Notes under the pieces: generated by a model | What the model saw: the letters and a program-made list of their open reading frames with translations, nothing else | What the model was told of the DNA's origin: nothing | Database searches by the model: none | Shown here: in pieces, positions 27,701-33,999 of the stretch | Layout of the letters: each line of letters starts with the position of its first letter | Position numbering within the stretch: position 1 is the stretch's first letter | Position numbers and translations under genes: made by a program | Assembly (NCBI GenBank): GCA_037190145.1 | Contig: JBBCJU010000001.1 | Location: 124,001-188,000 of the forward strand | From: 55-13 sp037190145 | GTDB taxonomy: Bacteria; Armatimonadota; Fimbriimonadia; Fimbriimonadales; Fimbriimonadaceae | DNA length: 64,000 nucleotides | Direction of reading: 5' to 3'

Positions 27701-28241
27701 CAATCTCCATCGCCACGTTCTCAGCAAGGTTAAAGGCAGACTCAACTTCTCGGTCAATCTGAATCGCCGAGTCTCGAACAATGTCTTCTACAAGCCCCAT
27801 GGTACGGGTGGCCGACTGTCGAACCCGATCCACGATGAAGTCAAGCGACTCATTGGTCACTTGCATGAGGCGACGAACAATCTGTTCGGCAAGTTCTGCG
27901 GTCTCGGAACCTATTCCACGAAGCTGCCGTTCTCCCGAATCGATGGCGCGGCCAATGATTCGGCCTCCTGCATCCACAATAGGCTCCAGTACGCGGGAAC
28001 CTGCATCCAGAATTCGGCTCCCTTCCTCAATGCCTCGTTCGATAACCCTGCCGCCCCCATCTACTATGGGTCCGGCTTGCCTTTCGCCAAGTTCAATGAC
28101 TGGAGCAATGCCTCTTCGACCAAAGTCGATTGCTCTTCCCGCAGTGTCTTCTCCCACCGCTACCACTGGGCCCACCATGCGCCAAGCTCTATCCGTGATT
28201 TCAGAAATGCTTGGGATAGGAGGAAGGGTAGGAATGGGCAT
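21744..28241 (-). CDS. Giant eCIS-core DUF4157 protein, candidate effector or lumen component
   Basis: A 2165-residue protein, the largest gene of the cluster. Residues about 1-420 are helical with regular charged repeats (GRAIDFGRRG, DGGGRVIERG and similar), apolipoprotein-like. About 470-800 is a disordered Pro/Lys/Ala/Thr-rich linker. About 806-885 is the DUF4157 (eCIS core) domain with the zinc-protease-like motif H862EATH866 preceded by SPSGMGLIG. The middle contains long charged helices, a hydrophobic Ala/Gly/Val-rich stretch (about 1344-1390) like those of polymorphic toxins, and more helices. The last 180 residues (about 1985-2165) form a compact alpha/beta domain I cannot name, possibly kinase-like. 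DUF4157 proteins are known eCIS-associated cargo or accessory proteins. It lies between the two tube genes, 15 bases before the second. Confidence 0.88.
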   Translation of the reverse strand: MPIPTLPPIPSISEITDRAWRMVGPVVAVGEDTAGRAIDFGRRGIAPVIELGERQAGPIVDGGGRVIERGIEEGSRILDAGSRVLEPIVDAGGRIIGRAIDSGERQLRGIGSETAELAEQIVRRLMQVTNESLDFIVDRVRQSATRTMGLVEDIVRDSAIQIDREVESAFNLAENVAMEIANLPAEALELLGSGEEVLLRARDRSASIRRYVERFRARRRSLPRLVAERVEHLSIEIEEELEADAVAAEELGQRVYDDSRRLFERTVEDAQRFGGILLRQTEETRRRGVELKGSITDGVHAVRSWADERINRIIHFGQDRIRAGLAIRTPADAERWSSDAISAVFNVASEIENEALTRPEEIMNFGRRRVADAASLAFGVATQVATAYEWLQRQKGHNAEWRQNMASNRNMARDFFLGQLDRMETRVRNHGEIVITTARDLGFEQFDDTFAEVRGISTDIQTTAFEHGQSVWRETTGFRTLFDETPILNSPPTVKNRELPTIEVPTRSNSTQGMAEPLGEASVEAPEQVHVNRARNSNESDIVNQGAPRTGPNRSQPSAQSRAPLNQTPDPRSNTSAGQERSNSTTPTTTTHLPSNAEAASSPRSNVASPKSVPETSHQSKVPVKAEANNASPPPIESQKVNTGEASAKPKTKPAAAPKPESQVPKGIKVPPLPKKEKPTRQEPVSGQKPGQAAATQGPEANKPKPKPSEQPSQAKPKPVAGAAKDKDKAAEVAKPPAASNTSVPKVAERKESQKLPALTKAGAAGIQKKKAEREEPSDAGDFKSKIVQAGGEGQAPDSTTRSELTPHLGFDPYMMRFHTGPAAQAAAKSLSADAFTIGTDVFFAEGKFDPRSPSGMGLIGHEATHVGQQLGLTGNKMRFHTKTGGDAMEQEAQEVGERIASNLSYGQGLRVSKYIRTYEPADDEAITPRVQIRLDRLSMQALTRAGEILSQRPRPQPIRLDEVEVDFHVDLEEFTGAEITEMWAQAIVAAVESARPTSLSNIHSEEVLAPATHVLQKKLGDPAQEPAAEPPPKIDPEVMARILKITPNAQDKDMIRKLLVREHVDDMISASKRKQLQDEYENSGADIGSISGAGSMPRYSGNIHDSDRAGIEAKLKEYDINSYEDFVKLKTDFVSAFEKKGVNIVTYMLEENLKIVLEQKKKYLSRDAKDPDAPINSIRKSAEAVKKAMDGYIDALNRMDVVVWMRIGAHSNKPTYGNLDSVTDTINQAKIHPDYLQHLKGPYENFMKVRQSHGDKHPLLLSRDFNPDTILDEKDAGELELKLFHHFEGVEKDIRYAKGEMSPSKFWELHPMIELTRKQLGVREGEGAAKTLDEFQKKKANDEKFWSILQAAAAIALAVTAMVATGGLAAVAMVGSAGLSVYSAAKAADDYMFKSAAVNSSLDQAKLISKDEPSLLWLAIELIGAGLDVGAAVGAFGKLAKIAKTAVSDKAALKELEETARQAYRESKIVNVAEDDFVARLLETAKKGVNGVEDMVKQAKLATELLEGTSARAVAIMKGDRVAIQSLVTEYGNWKGLMGSLTNGGEDAAKMSKNIGAWRNEIVADLKARGAAPLEDASMEVVSDFDLNVVAKGDKGAGERLIEFEAEMAGKYGPKWSESLLMNFYTDKSQLMKVEDALKMVSPQKRAQIMARVTEKSEKLNFAKMLEHAGDDPAAIKQVEELMQAAGVKHSVDELKAVAKEAHAKGRDNLLLDIDKKIAEMEKLPANHPSRAAKAEEITELQMEANFLTREAYISPAAVKGGPLTNAEAYTNALSQLEMIRHVIHDCGGDILKACREYELFKYINRYTAAAQKAGIKSPGLTYFEGLSAYVYKRARSANMETGHLPGVTPADEAMEAAVDGKYLLDQYNQFRQEVDKTLPQLREAAQKNPAGGWKPEMKSPKPNSGLGPAPSKPATTVEGPKNLYTPPPMDPAKAAGLPAAAVKTVEAAQKAADGKGAKNEGIIGPQSAVTSAGFGASAPYQGIGMFRTRIPGVKNEVLVTVMPADKRSQFEQQMAAAMAAAKTGIGPKFHGKVEMGEKKLAFAIDSVEGGYADAYNNKIEDESDKAMARGDMMRNAQNITPQTFQDLDVFRNSIFESGFYYVGPVDGFVTPDGRWKPVNFYNATAMSQDTVIDAARSNHDLQFDNLRHKLMENHMKAKQEAKK

Positions 28242-28249
28242 ATGCGCCT

Positions 28250-28546
28250 CTAGTTCATGCCGCGACGGCGAGCATCTCGTGCTTCCTCAAGCATCAGTTG
28301 GTAAACCTTTTCCGCTACTTTATTAGGGTCAACACCCTTACTAGAAATCTCTCTTCTCTCCCCTGGCCCCACGCCTTTCCCTTCTGTGGCGGTTTGGGCA
28401 GGGGCAGCAGATGGACCTTGAGATGTTGGTGGAGCCTGCATATGCAGATAAGACGGCTTAGCAGGGCCAGCATTCTGACCCGTTGGGCTAGTGTTCTCCC
28501 TTTGCTTTACCGTTACTCGGCATCGTAGCGTTTTAATGAAAAGCAT
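28250..28546 (-). CDS. Small eCIS-associated protein
   Basis: A 98-residue protein. The N-terminal two thirds are disordered (Pro, Ala, Gly, Gln). The C-terminal 28 residues (VDPNKVAEKVYQLMLEEARD, continuing into an Arg-rich end) are the conserved helix seen in small proteins that accompany DUF4157 genes in eCIS clusters. The DPxKVAxxVYxLM pattern is recalled from such loci, not searched. The start at 28546 is an ATG; internal methionines are possible starts. The stop lies eight bases before the giant gene, so the two are co-expressed. It may act as chaperone, adaptor or tube-loading factor. Confidence 0.72.
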   Translation of the reverse strand: MLFIKTLRCRVTVKQRENTSPTGQNAGPAKPSYLHMQAPPTSQGPSAAPAQTATEGKGVGPGERREISSKGVDPNKVAEKVYQLMLEEARDARRRGMN

Positions 28547-28570
28547 GGTAAGAGATTGCGAAAGTGCCGA

Positions 28571-28617
28571 GTTGCTAAAACGCCGGGCTCTCTTATAAGG
28601 CCTAACATTTTAGCAAC
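28571..28617 (-). promoter_or_regulatory. Intercistronic hairpin, 10-bp perfect stem
   Basis: GTTGCTAAAA at 28571-28580 and TTTTAGCAAC at 28608-28617 are perfect inverted repeats with a 27-base spacer that contains GC-rich sequence able to pair further. It lies in the 89-base gap between the DUF6760 frame and the small eCIS protein gene. It separates the sheath/tube genes from the giant gene. No clear U-run follows on the transcribed strand. It could lower read-through, or act as an RNA-processing or stability element giving more sheath and tube than downstream products; that is inference. Confidence 0.5.
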
Positions 28618-28635
28618 GCAGCAGTTTCCGCAACT

Positions 28636-28797
28636 TCAGAAGTCTCCGCTCAACTTCCGATTGATTTTCGATATCTCTTCGACCCACTTATGACGCTCTT
28701 TGTGCTCCAAATTCAGGATATCGTCAAGCGTCCAGTGGAAATGGTAGGCGATGAACGCTACCTCCTCGTAGAGTGCCTCCGAGGGGTAGCGAACTAT
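28636..28797 (-). CDS. DUF6760 family protein, no canonical start codon (possible frameshift product)
   Basis: A short frame between the assembly-type protein and the 28.6-kb hairpin, found by manual translation. It encodes about 52 residues beginning VRYPSEALYEEVAFIAYHFH and ending in INRKLSGDF. The YP...LYEEVAFIAYHFHW pattern is the one I know from DUF6760 proteins, a small family almost restricted to eCIS clusters. The open frame extends up to a TGA at 28831-28833, yet contains no ATG, GTG or TTG before the conserved part; only ATA (28797) or ATT codons are available. The frame is -1 relative to the upstream gene and overlaps its last codons at a run of five G. Either a rare start is used, or it is translated as a -1 frameshift extension of the upstream protein. 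Confidence 0.75.
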   Translation of the reverse strand: MVRYPSEALYEEVAFIAYHFHWTLDDILNLEHKERHKWVEEISKINRKLSGDF

Positions 28798-29141
28798 TCC
28801 CCCGGCTGTCCTTCCCCTTCGCCAAATTGGTCAGGGTCTAGTTCATTTATTTTTCGATAAAACTCTTGAAGAAAAGCTAAGTCAGCCGAGAAGAGGTTTT
28901 CTATAACCCCGGTCTCAATGACTTCAACTTCACCCAATTGAGTAATAACTCGAGCCAGCAAGATGATGACGAGATACGCAGGATTAGCCTTTACGCGAGG
29001 ATCGCGCAGAGGAGCAATCTCGTCCATCGCTGTGGCCAAGCGCATTCTGCCCTTGCGGTGCAATGTTCCATCTGAGGAAACATAACCGCGGGGCAGAATG
29101 AAATCGAACTCAGTTTGAAGTCCGCTTTGCGCTTTTGCCAT
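28794..29141 (-). CDS. Small tail-assembly-type protein of the eCIS cluster
   Basis: A 115-residue acidic protein right after the tube gene (five-base gap). Visible features are FDFILPRGYVSSDGTLHRKG, RMRLATAMDEIAPLRDPRVK and a helical part (YLVIILLARVITQLGEVE), with an acidic C-terminus EGEGQPGE. Proteins of this kind follow the tube gene in eCIS clusters, the place where long-tailed phages encode the tail assembly chaperone. I do not recognise a firmer family. The gene ends TAG at 28796-28794, just past a run of five G where the DUF6760 frame is open in -1, which recalls the G/GT arrangement of lambda. Confidence 0.75.
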   Translation of the reverse strand: MAKAQSGLQTEFDFILPRGYVSSDGTLHRKGRMRLATAMDEIAPLRDPRVKANPAYLVIILLARVITQLGEVEVIETGVIENLFSADLAFLQEFYRKINELDPDQFGEGEGQPGE

Positions 29142-29146
29142 CTAAC

Positions 29147-29581
29147 TTACTGCTGTCGCTCCAAGCCCTCATGCGCAAGTTCAAGAGTTTCGATGGAAAT
29201 CTCGTTCTTAGATGCGTCTAGAGCTGGACCCTGGAACTTCGCCGGCCAAGCCTTCTTGAAGGTGTACTTAGCAATCGGTTCGTTCTTCGGGTTGTAAAGG
29301 GTGATCGAACCGTTCTTTCGATTCTCTTCGATCAAGCCTTTCTCAATTTGTGCACGCCAATCGTGCAGTCGTCGGTCGTCGGTCACGCCGCGCTTCAGCA
29401 CAATATTGGGCCACTTGAGGGCACCAGGAATCTTATGAACGATCAGGTTTCCACCCTTGCCGCTCACTCGGTGTTCGATAATTTCGGTTTCAGAATCCAA
29501 ACCGCTGACTTCACGGAAGAATCCTTCCGTGATGCCGTCGATTTCAAGATAGAACCGTAATGCGCCTATGCCTTCTGCCAT
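29147..29581 (-). CDS. eCIS inner tube protein 1 (Afp1-like)
   Basis: A 144-residue tail-tube protein of the T4 gp19/Afp1 family. It carries LRFYLEIDGITEGFFREVSG, then HRVSGKGGNLIVHKIPG and LKWPNIVLKRGVTDDRRLHD. Towards the end come ITLYNPKNEPIAKYTFKKAW and IETLELAHEGLERQ. It forms stacked hexameric rings inside the sheath. It is encoded 13 bases after the sheath gene, is the size of the main tube subunit, and is paralogous to the 157-residue tube protein at 21255-21728. Confidence 0.95.
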   Translation of the reverse strand: MAEGIGALRFYLEIDGITEGFFREVSGLDSETEIIEHRVSGKGGNLIVHKIPGALKWPNIVLKRGVTDDRRLHDWRAQIEKGLIEENRKNGSITLYNPKNEPIAKYTFKKAWPAKFQGPALDASKNEISIETLELAHEGLERQQ

Positions 29582-29594
29582 AGTTCAATTCTCC

Positions 29595-31442
29595 TTAACT
29601 TTCGGACTTTTCGCCACCGCCGGACCACTGGCCGATGCGAATAATAACAAATTCTGCGGGCTTAACCGGATTGACGCCAATCTCGACATAGAGTCGACCT
29701 AGGTCGATCATCTCCTGAGGGTTCGTTTCAGCGTCGCACTTCACGTAGAAGGCTTCCTCGGGCACCGTACCAAACAGCTTGCCTTCCTTCCACTCTGTGA
29801 AGAGGAATGCGCTGAGGTTGCGGCGAACTCGGCCCCAAAGATCGTGATCGTTGGGCTCGAAGACCACCCACTGCATACCACGCTCCATCGACTTCTCCAG
29901 GTAGTTGAAGAGCCGGCGAACGTTGACGTACTTCCAGCTGGGATTACCAACGGTTGCGAGCGTTCGAGCGCCCCAGACTCGGATACCGGTTCCAGGGAAG
30001 GACCGAATGCAGTTGATCCCATTCGGGTTCAGAATCTCTTGTTCAGGCTTTGTGACATCAAACTCAAGCGCCACAGCACCCATGAGTGATTCATTTGCCG
30101 GAGCCTTATGAACTCCTCTTTCCACACCAACACGGGCATAGACGCCCATGATGTGACCGCTTGGAGGACAGAAAACTTGCTGCTTGCTCTGCGGATTTAC
30201 GCGATCCATAACCTTGATCCACGGATAGTAAATCGCGGCTTGACCGTGATCGCAGCTGAACGGAGCACTCAGAACGGTCTCCTTCATCTCTTGTGGAACC
30301 AAGCCCGGAATCGGGTCGAGGATCGCCATTCGATCACCCATTCGCTCACAGTAGCTGATCAACATTGATTGGACGTCAATGATCTGCTGCTTGCGCTTTT
30401 CGTCAATGTTTAATACTTCGACGGTAGCAGAGTCGCCAACCAAAGTTTCGCGCTTCCAAACACCAGCCATCAGGTCAGGCACGGCAATCATATTGATATC
30501 ATCGATGACCGAAAGACCGCCAAGACCACTTCTGCGAGCTTCGTCTCCAACAAAGTCCTCAACTTGAACCTTGCTCAACTCCGCCGTCAGAGGCAGGTTA
30601 GCCAGATTTGCCGGCTGAGAAGCTTCTAGACCACCGGTAAGCGAGAAGACACCAGCGCTAGGGCGAGTTTCCACTTCAGTTGCCGTGGTGAACTCAACTA
30701 GCTTTGATTTGATTGAGCTCTTCCAGTTAGCGGCAGTCAATGGCTTAGAATCGCCGAAGCTTTCAGTCTTGCCATCGCCATTGACCTTGACGGAGAATCC
30801 ATCTTCGCCTTGGTGCTCAATCTCTACAGAAACGGAGTTACCCTTAGAACCAGCTTCAAGAGCCTTTACGCTATATGGGCCAATCGCTACGGTAGCATTT
30901 TTGGCAGGCTCGGGAAGAGCAGCCTTCGCCTCTCGATTGAAGATTTCTAAGTCTTTATCGCGGGCAACGCGAACGATGTAGGCTCGTCCACCACCATTAT
31001 CATAGTAGCCTCGAACCGCGTAGGCCAGATAGCTGCCTTCCATGTATGGCGAGGCCGTTAATGAGATGTTGTATCTCTTCACAAACTCGGACCAAGAGCC
31101 AACCTTTCCGTTGCCGCCCCCGTTCGCCTTATTCGTGGCTACCATTGCATTGACTGCCTGTTGAGCGAACTCTAACAGACCCTTCTTCGCAGCTCTCTTG
31201 GCCGACAGAATCTCAACCGTACTCTTGTCAAGTTCGCTTGAGAGCGCGGCTAAAACCGTCTCATCATCTTCACCGAAAACTCGGCAGAAATCGCTCCAGC
31301 TACTGATAAAAGTGGGCTTATTAAACTCACCACTTTTCGCATAGCCGATAAACGCCGCTGTATTAACGCCTACACCCTCGATTGGCTTACTGCCACTATC
31401 GATCTCTTCGACGAATACGCCTGGCGCAAGATATTCAGGCAT
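29595..31442 (-). CDS. eCIS contractile sheath protein
   Basis: A 615-residue phage tail sheath protein. The N-terminus EYLAPGVFVEEIDSGSKPIE and GVGVNTAAFIGYAKSGE is the hallmark of eCIS sheaths. The C-terminal domain (about 460-605) has FPGTGIRVWGARTLA, WKYVNVRRLFNYLEKSMERG, FLFTEWKEGKLFGTVPEEAF and NPVKPAEFVIIRIGQW. The C-terminal domain forms the inter-subunit mesh that drives contraction. The ATG at 31442 is preceded by a strong GGGAGGAG ribosome-binding site (31456-31449) at six bases, consistent with high expression. Only one sheath gene is present, unlike the three in Afp. It is the first gene of the cluster; the divergent acyltransferase starts about 200 bases away. Confidence 0.96.
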   Translation of the reverse strand: MPEYLAPGVFVEEIDSGSKPIEGVGVNTAAFIGYAKSGEFNKPTFISSWSDFCRVFGEDDETVLAALSSELDKSTVEILSAKRAAKKGLLEFAQQAVNAMVATNKANGGGNGKVGSWSEFVKRYNISLTASPYMEGSYLAYAVRGYYDNGGGRAYIVRVARDKDLEIFNREAKAALPEPAKNATVAIGPYSVKALEAGSKGNSVSVEIEHQGEDGFSVKVNGDGKTESFGDSKPLTAANWKSSIKSKLVEFTTATEVETRPSAGVFSLTGGLEASQPANLANLPLTAELSKVQVEDFVGDEARRSGLGGLSVIDDINMIAVPDLMAGVWKRETLVGDSATVEVLNIDEKRKQQIIDVQSMLISYCERMGDRMAILDPIPGLVPQEMKETVLSAPFSCDHGQAAIYYPWIKVMDRVNPQSKQQVFCPPSGHIMGVYARVGVERGVHKAPANESLMGAVALEFDVTKPEQEILNPNGINCIRSFPGTGIRVWGARTLATVGNPSWKYVNVRRLFNYLEKSMERGMQWVVFEPNDHDLWGRVRRNLSAFLFTEWKEGKLFGTVPEEAFYVKCDAETNPQEMIDLGRLYVEIGVNPVKPAEFVIIRIGQWSGGGEKSES

Positions 31443-31448
31443 TTGTGT

Positions 31449-31456
31449 CTCCTCCC
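31449..31456 (-). promoter_or_regulatory. Strong ribosome-binding site of the sheath gene
   Basis: GGGAGGAG on the minus strand lies six bases from the sheath ATG, a near-perfect Shine-Dalgarno match, and supports the ATG at 31442 as start of the first eCIS gene. Beyond it, the ~200-base region shared with the divergent acyltransferase gene should contain both promoters, but I could not fix a convincing -35/-10 pair. Confidence 0.7.
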
Positions 31457-31651
31457 ATTAGGACCCCCGGGCCTCACCCTGGTGTATCTGACAGCATACA
31501 GCATCGAATACCGTTGCAATACTGTTTTAACGGAGATTGTTTGAGAAACTACGATCTTTCGTCCATATTGGACAAGTTATTCAGATACGAGAAGCGATTC
31601 AGGCAATTGTTCGTCCTCTTATATGTGGGGGATCATTCGCCAAATGGCAGT

Positions 31652-32842
31652 GTGAATTTGGCAGAAGCTCCAAGGTCCAGCGCTCGAGATGTGACTTTCG
31701 ATATCTTGAAAGGCATCGGCATTGTGGAGGTGCTACTGCACCACACCCTATCCTTCTCCGCGAGAAAGTTCACAACATATCATTCGATCGAATGGTGGGT
31801 GATGACGATTTCCAACCGCATCCTCCACTTTGCCATCCCTACATTCTTGATGATTTCGGCCTTACTCTTGGTGCGCGGGCTGGCAAAAAGAGAGAAGCCT
31901 GACTATCGAAAATTCTATCTTCGCAGAGTGACGACCACGGTGATCCCATTTGTCTTGTGGACCACCATTTACCTCGTGTTCAGACTCTTGGTTATAAGAG
32001 TTGGAAGCGATATCGTGCCCACAACTTATCAGGTCCCGGTGCTTGGATGGACCACCGCTCCTAACATCGTACTGGACCCAGAGATACGCTGGAACGCATA
32101 CGTCTGGGGGAAGGGATTCTTCCATCTCTATTTCTTTAGCGTACTAATTCAGCTCAGCTTGCTGATTCCTTTGTGTTTGACACTCTTCAAAAAGTTTCAA
32201 CCTAAGTTTTCCACCACCGTGCTGACCGCCGTCACACTCCAGCTAGCGTTTTTCTGCCTTCAATCGTTTTACTTCCGATTCCCTGCCCCTGCTTCACTGA
32301 TCTTTAGCTATGTTCCGGCGATTCTGATCGGAACATGGGTTGGACTGAACTGGTCGGATTGGGAGAAATTATGGAAAAGCATCCGAATTCCAACCTATAC
32401 GCTTTTCCTGGTGGGTGGAGGAATCTATATTGGTAAGTCGGCGATGCTGTTTGGCAATGGCAAAGTGGTGAGCTTGGTTCTCAATATCGCATTCAGCGTT
32501 TACGCCACCACTGCCGCTCTCATCCTCTTAGCCTGGGCCCAAAAAATTCGAAAAGATGCCAATATCGCCAAAGTCCTCGCGTATCTCGGCTCGCTTTCAC
32601 TGCCTATCTTCGTTATTCATCCAATGGCTCTCTACTTCTTAGGAGGGCCGACCATCGGAAAATTCTTCGACTTCGTACCATTCACACCATTTTGGATTTT
32701 CGGTATGGTTCTGGTGCTCACCCTTATTGCAGCTCGAATCCTAGCATGGCTACGGTTGGATAAGTGGCTATTCGGGCGCAAGCTATCTTTTCAGGCTGTC
32801 GCAGAAGGCCCTGTAGAGGCGAATTCGGTTGCAACGCGTTAA
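31652..32842 (+). CDS. Acyltransferase family 3 (OafA-like) integral membrane protein
   Basis: About 396 residues if the GTG at 31652 is used; the frame is open back to 31382 but would then overlap the sheath start, and GTG at 31625 is an alternative. The N-terminus DVTFDILKGIGIVEVLLHHT is the conserved opening of the acyltransferase-3 family, with the HH pair in the first helix region. About ten membrane helices follow (for example FAIPTFLMISALLLV, FLVGGGIYIGKSAML, FWIFGMVLVLTLIAA). These enzymes transfer acetyl or other acyl groups to surface polysaccharides or lipids. It is divergent from the eCIS cluster and appears to be a single-gene unit. The substrate is unknown. Confidence 0.78.
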   Translation: MNLAEAPRSSARDVTFDILKGIGIVEVLLHHTLSFSARKFTTYHSIEWWVMTISNRILHFAIPTFLMISALLLVRGLAKREKPDYRKFYLRRVTTTVIPFVLWTTIYLVFRLLVIRVGSDIVPTTYQVPVLGWTTAPNIVLDPEIRWNAYVWGKGFFHLYFFSVLIQLSLLIPLCLTLFKKFQPKFSTTVLTAVTLQLAFFCLQSFYFRFPAPASLIFSYVPAILIGTWVGLNWSDWEKLWKSIRIPTYTLFLVGGGIYIGKSAMLFGNGKVVSLVLNIAFSVYATTAALILLAWAQKIRKDANIAKVLAYLGSLSLPIFVIHPMALYFLGGPTIGKFFDFVPFTPFWIFGMVLVLTLIAARILAWLRLDKWLFGRKLSFQAVAEGPVEANSVATR

Positions 32843-33001
32843 TCGTGGCATTGCCACTTCTTCAAAAGGGATTCTCTTCAGAATTAAGAAGTAGGTCAAG
32901 CTTGGGGCACGACGTCTTGGCACTGAGGGACTGACAAGGTGTTCTGTCTTGTTCTTGCATTTTTCACAAAACCAAGTTGAGCGTCGGGCGTCGTTGCTAT
33001 C

Positions 33002-33880
33002 GTGCTTACCCTGATTCCCTTTTTGATTCTCAGCCAATCTCCAGGAGATGCTGTATCTTCGCCAACAGTCAAGGTCGCAGCCATTCAATGCTCGTCAGAT
33101 TTAGGAGCGGTTGCTCAGAATCGCAAGAAACTACTACGGTTAACGGAAGAGGCCGCTAAGGCAGGTGCCAAAATTGTTGTGCTTCCCGAAGCCGCAATCA
33201 CAGGTTATCTATCTCAGGATCTACGCGTAAACTGGCGACTCGATGGTTGGCCAATGGAGCCAAAGTTCACGGGTCGACATCCAAAGGAAGCGGCGGAAAC
33301 CATCCCCGGCCCATCTACCAAGGCTTTTGCGGAAACAGCGAAACGGCTCGGAATCTATATCACGGTTCCTTTAGTGGAGACCACTGGAGGAGAAAATCCC
33401 AAGTATTACAATTCAGTTTGTCTAGCCACTCCAACGGGTGATATCGTCGCCCACTATCGAAAACTCACACCTTGGCCCTATCCAGAGAAGTCTTGGGCAA
33501 CACCAGGAGACCGCAATGTTCAAGTCTTCGACACAGAATACGGAAGAGTGGGGCTAGCCATCTGCTTTGACATCCATACGATACTGGAGAAATATCAACC
33601 CAAGAAGATATGGGCTTTACTGTATCCCATTGCTTGGGTCAGCGATAGCCACCCTGCGGACTGGTTCTGGCACAAACTCCCATCTCGTATCAAACCTTTC
33701 GGACACTACGTCATTGGAGCTAATTGGAGTGTCGACCAAGAGCAGCCTTGGTATGGGTATGGGTTTTCCTCCATATACGGGAAAGCCGGAGAAATCTTAA
33801 CGACATCTCACCGGCTTTTTGGAGATGAAATTATCTATTCAGAAATCCAGCAAGCCCCAAGGCAAGAGAGTGATTTTTGA
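33002..33880 (+). CDS. Secreted carbon-nitrogen hydrolase (nitrilase superfamily)
   Basis: A 292-residue protein starting at GTG 33002, with a short hydrophobic N-terminus (LTLIPFLILSQSPG) that may act as a signal peptide. The full nitrilase triad is visible: Glu63 in VVLPEAAITGY, Lys154 in HYRKLTPW and Cys188 in GLAICFDI. The segment WALLYPIAWVSDSHPADWFW resembles the pantetheinase (vanin)/biotinidase-like branch, which hydrolyses amides of secreted substrates; the exact substrate is not determinable. It is an isolated gene. Its stop codon lies just inside the region of an 11-bp inverted repeat. Confidence 0.85.
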   Translation: MLTLIPFLILSQSPGDAVSSPTVKVAAIQCSSDLGAVAQNRKKLLRLTEEAAKAGAKIVVLPEAAITGYLSQDLRVNWRLDGWPMEPKFTGRHPKEAAETIPGPSTKAFAETAKRLGIYITVPLVETTGGENPKYYNSVCLATPTGDIVAHYRKLTPWPYPEKSWATPGDRNVQVFDTEYGRVGLAICFDIHTILEKYQPKKIWALLYPIAWVSDSHPADWFWHKLPSRIKPFGHYVIGANWSVDQEQPWYGYGFSSIYGKAGEILTTSHRLFGDEIIYSEIQQAPRQESDF

Positions 33881-33907
33881 CACAAGTTTTTTCGGTAAAA
33901 TCACTCT
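33867..33907. terminator. Hairpin overlapping the stop codon of the nitrilase gene
   Basis: AGAGTGATTTT at 33867-33877 pairs perfectly with AAAATCACTCT at 33897-33907 (11 bp, 19-base loop containing a T-run). The left arm is the last coding bases of the nitrilase gene and the stop codon falls in the loop. It lies between two convergent genes (nitrilase and chemotaxis receptor). It may be a bidirectional terminator, although the loop is large. Confidence 0.5.
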
Positions 33908-33999
33908 AGGAACGTAAACGGTCGCAAACTCTCGAACGTTCGATATCTGTCCCCCCAAATTTAAGTTGCCCTCGTTTGGGAGAACAGTTGGGATTATCG

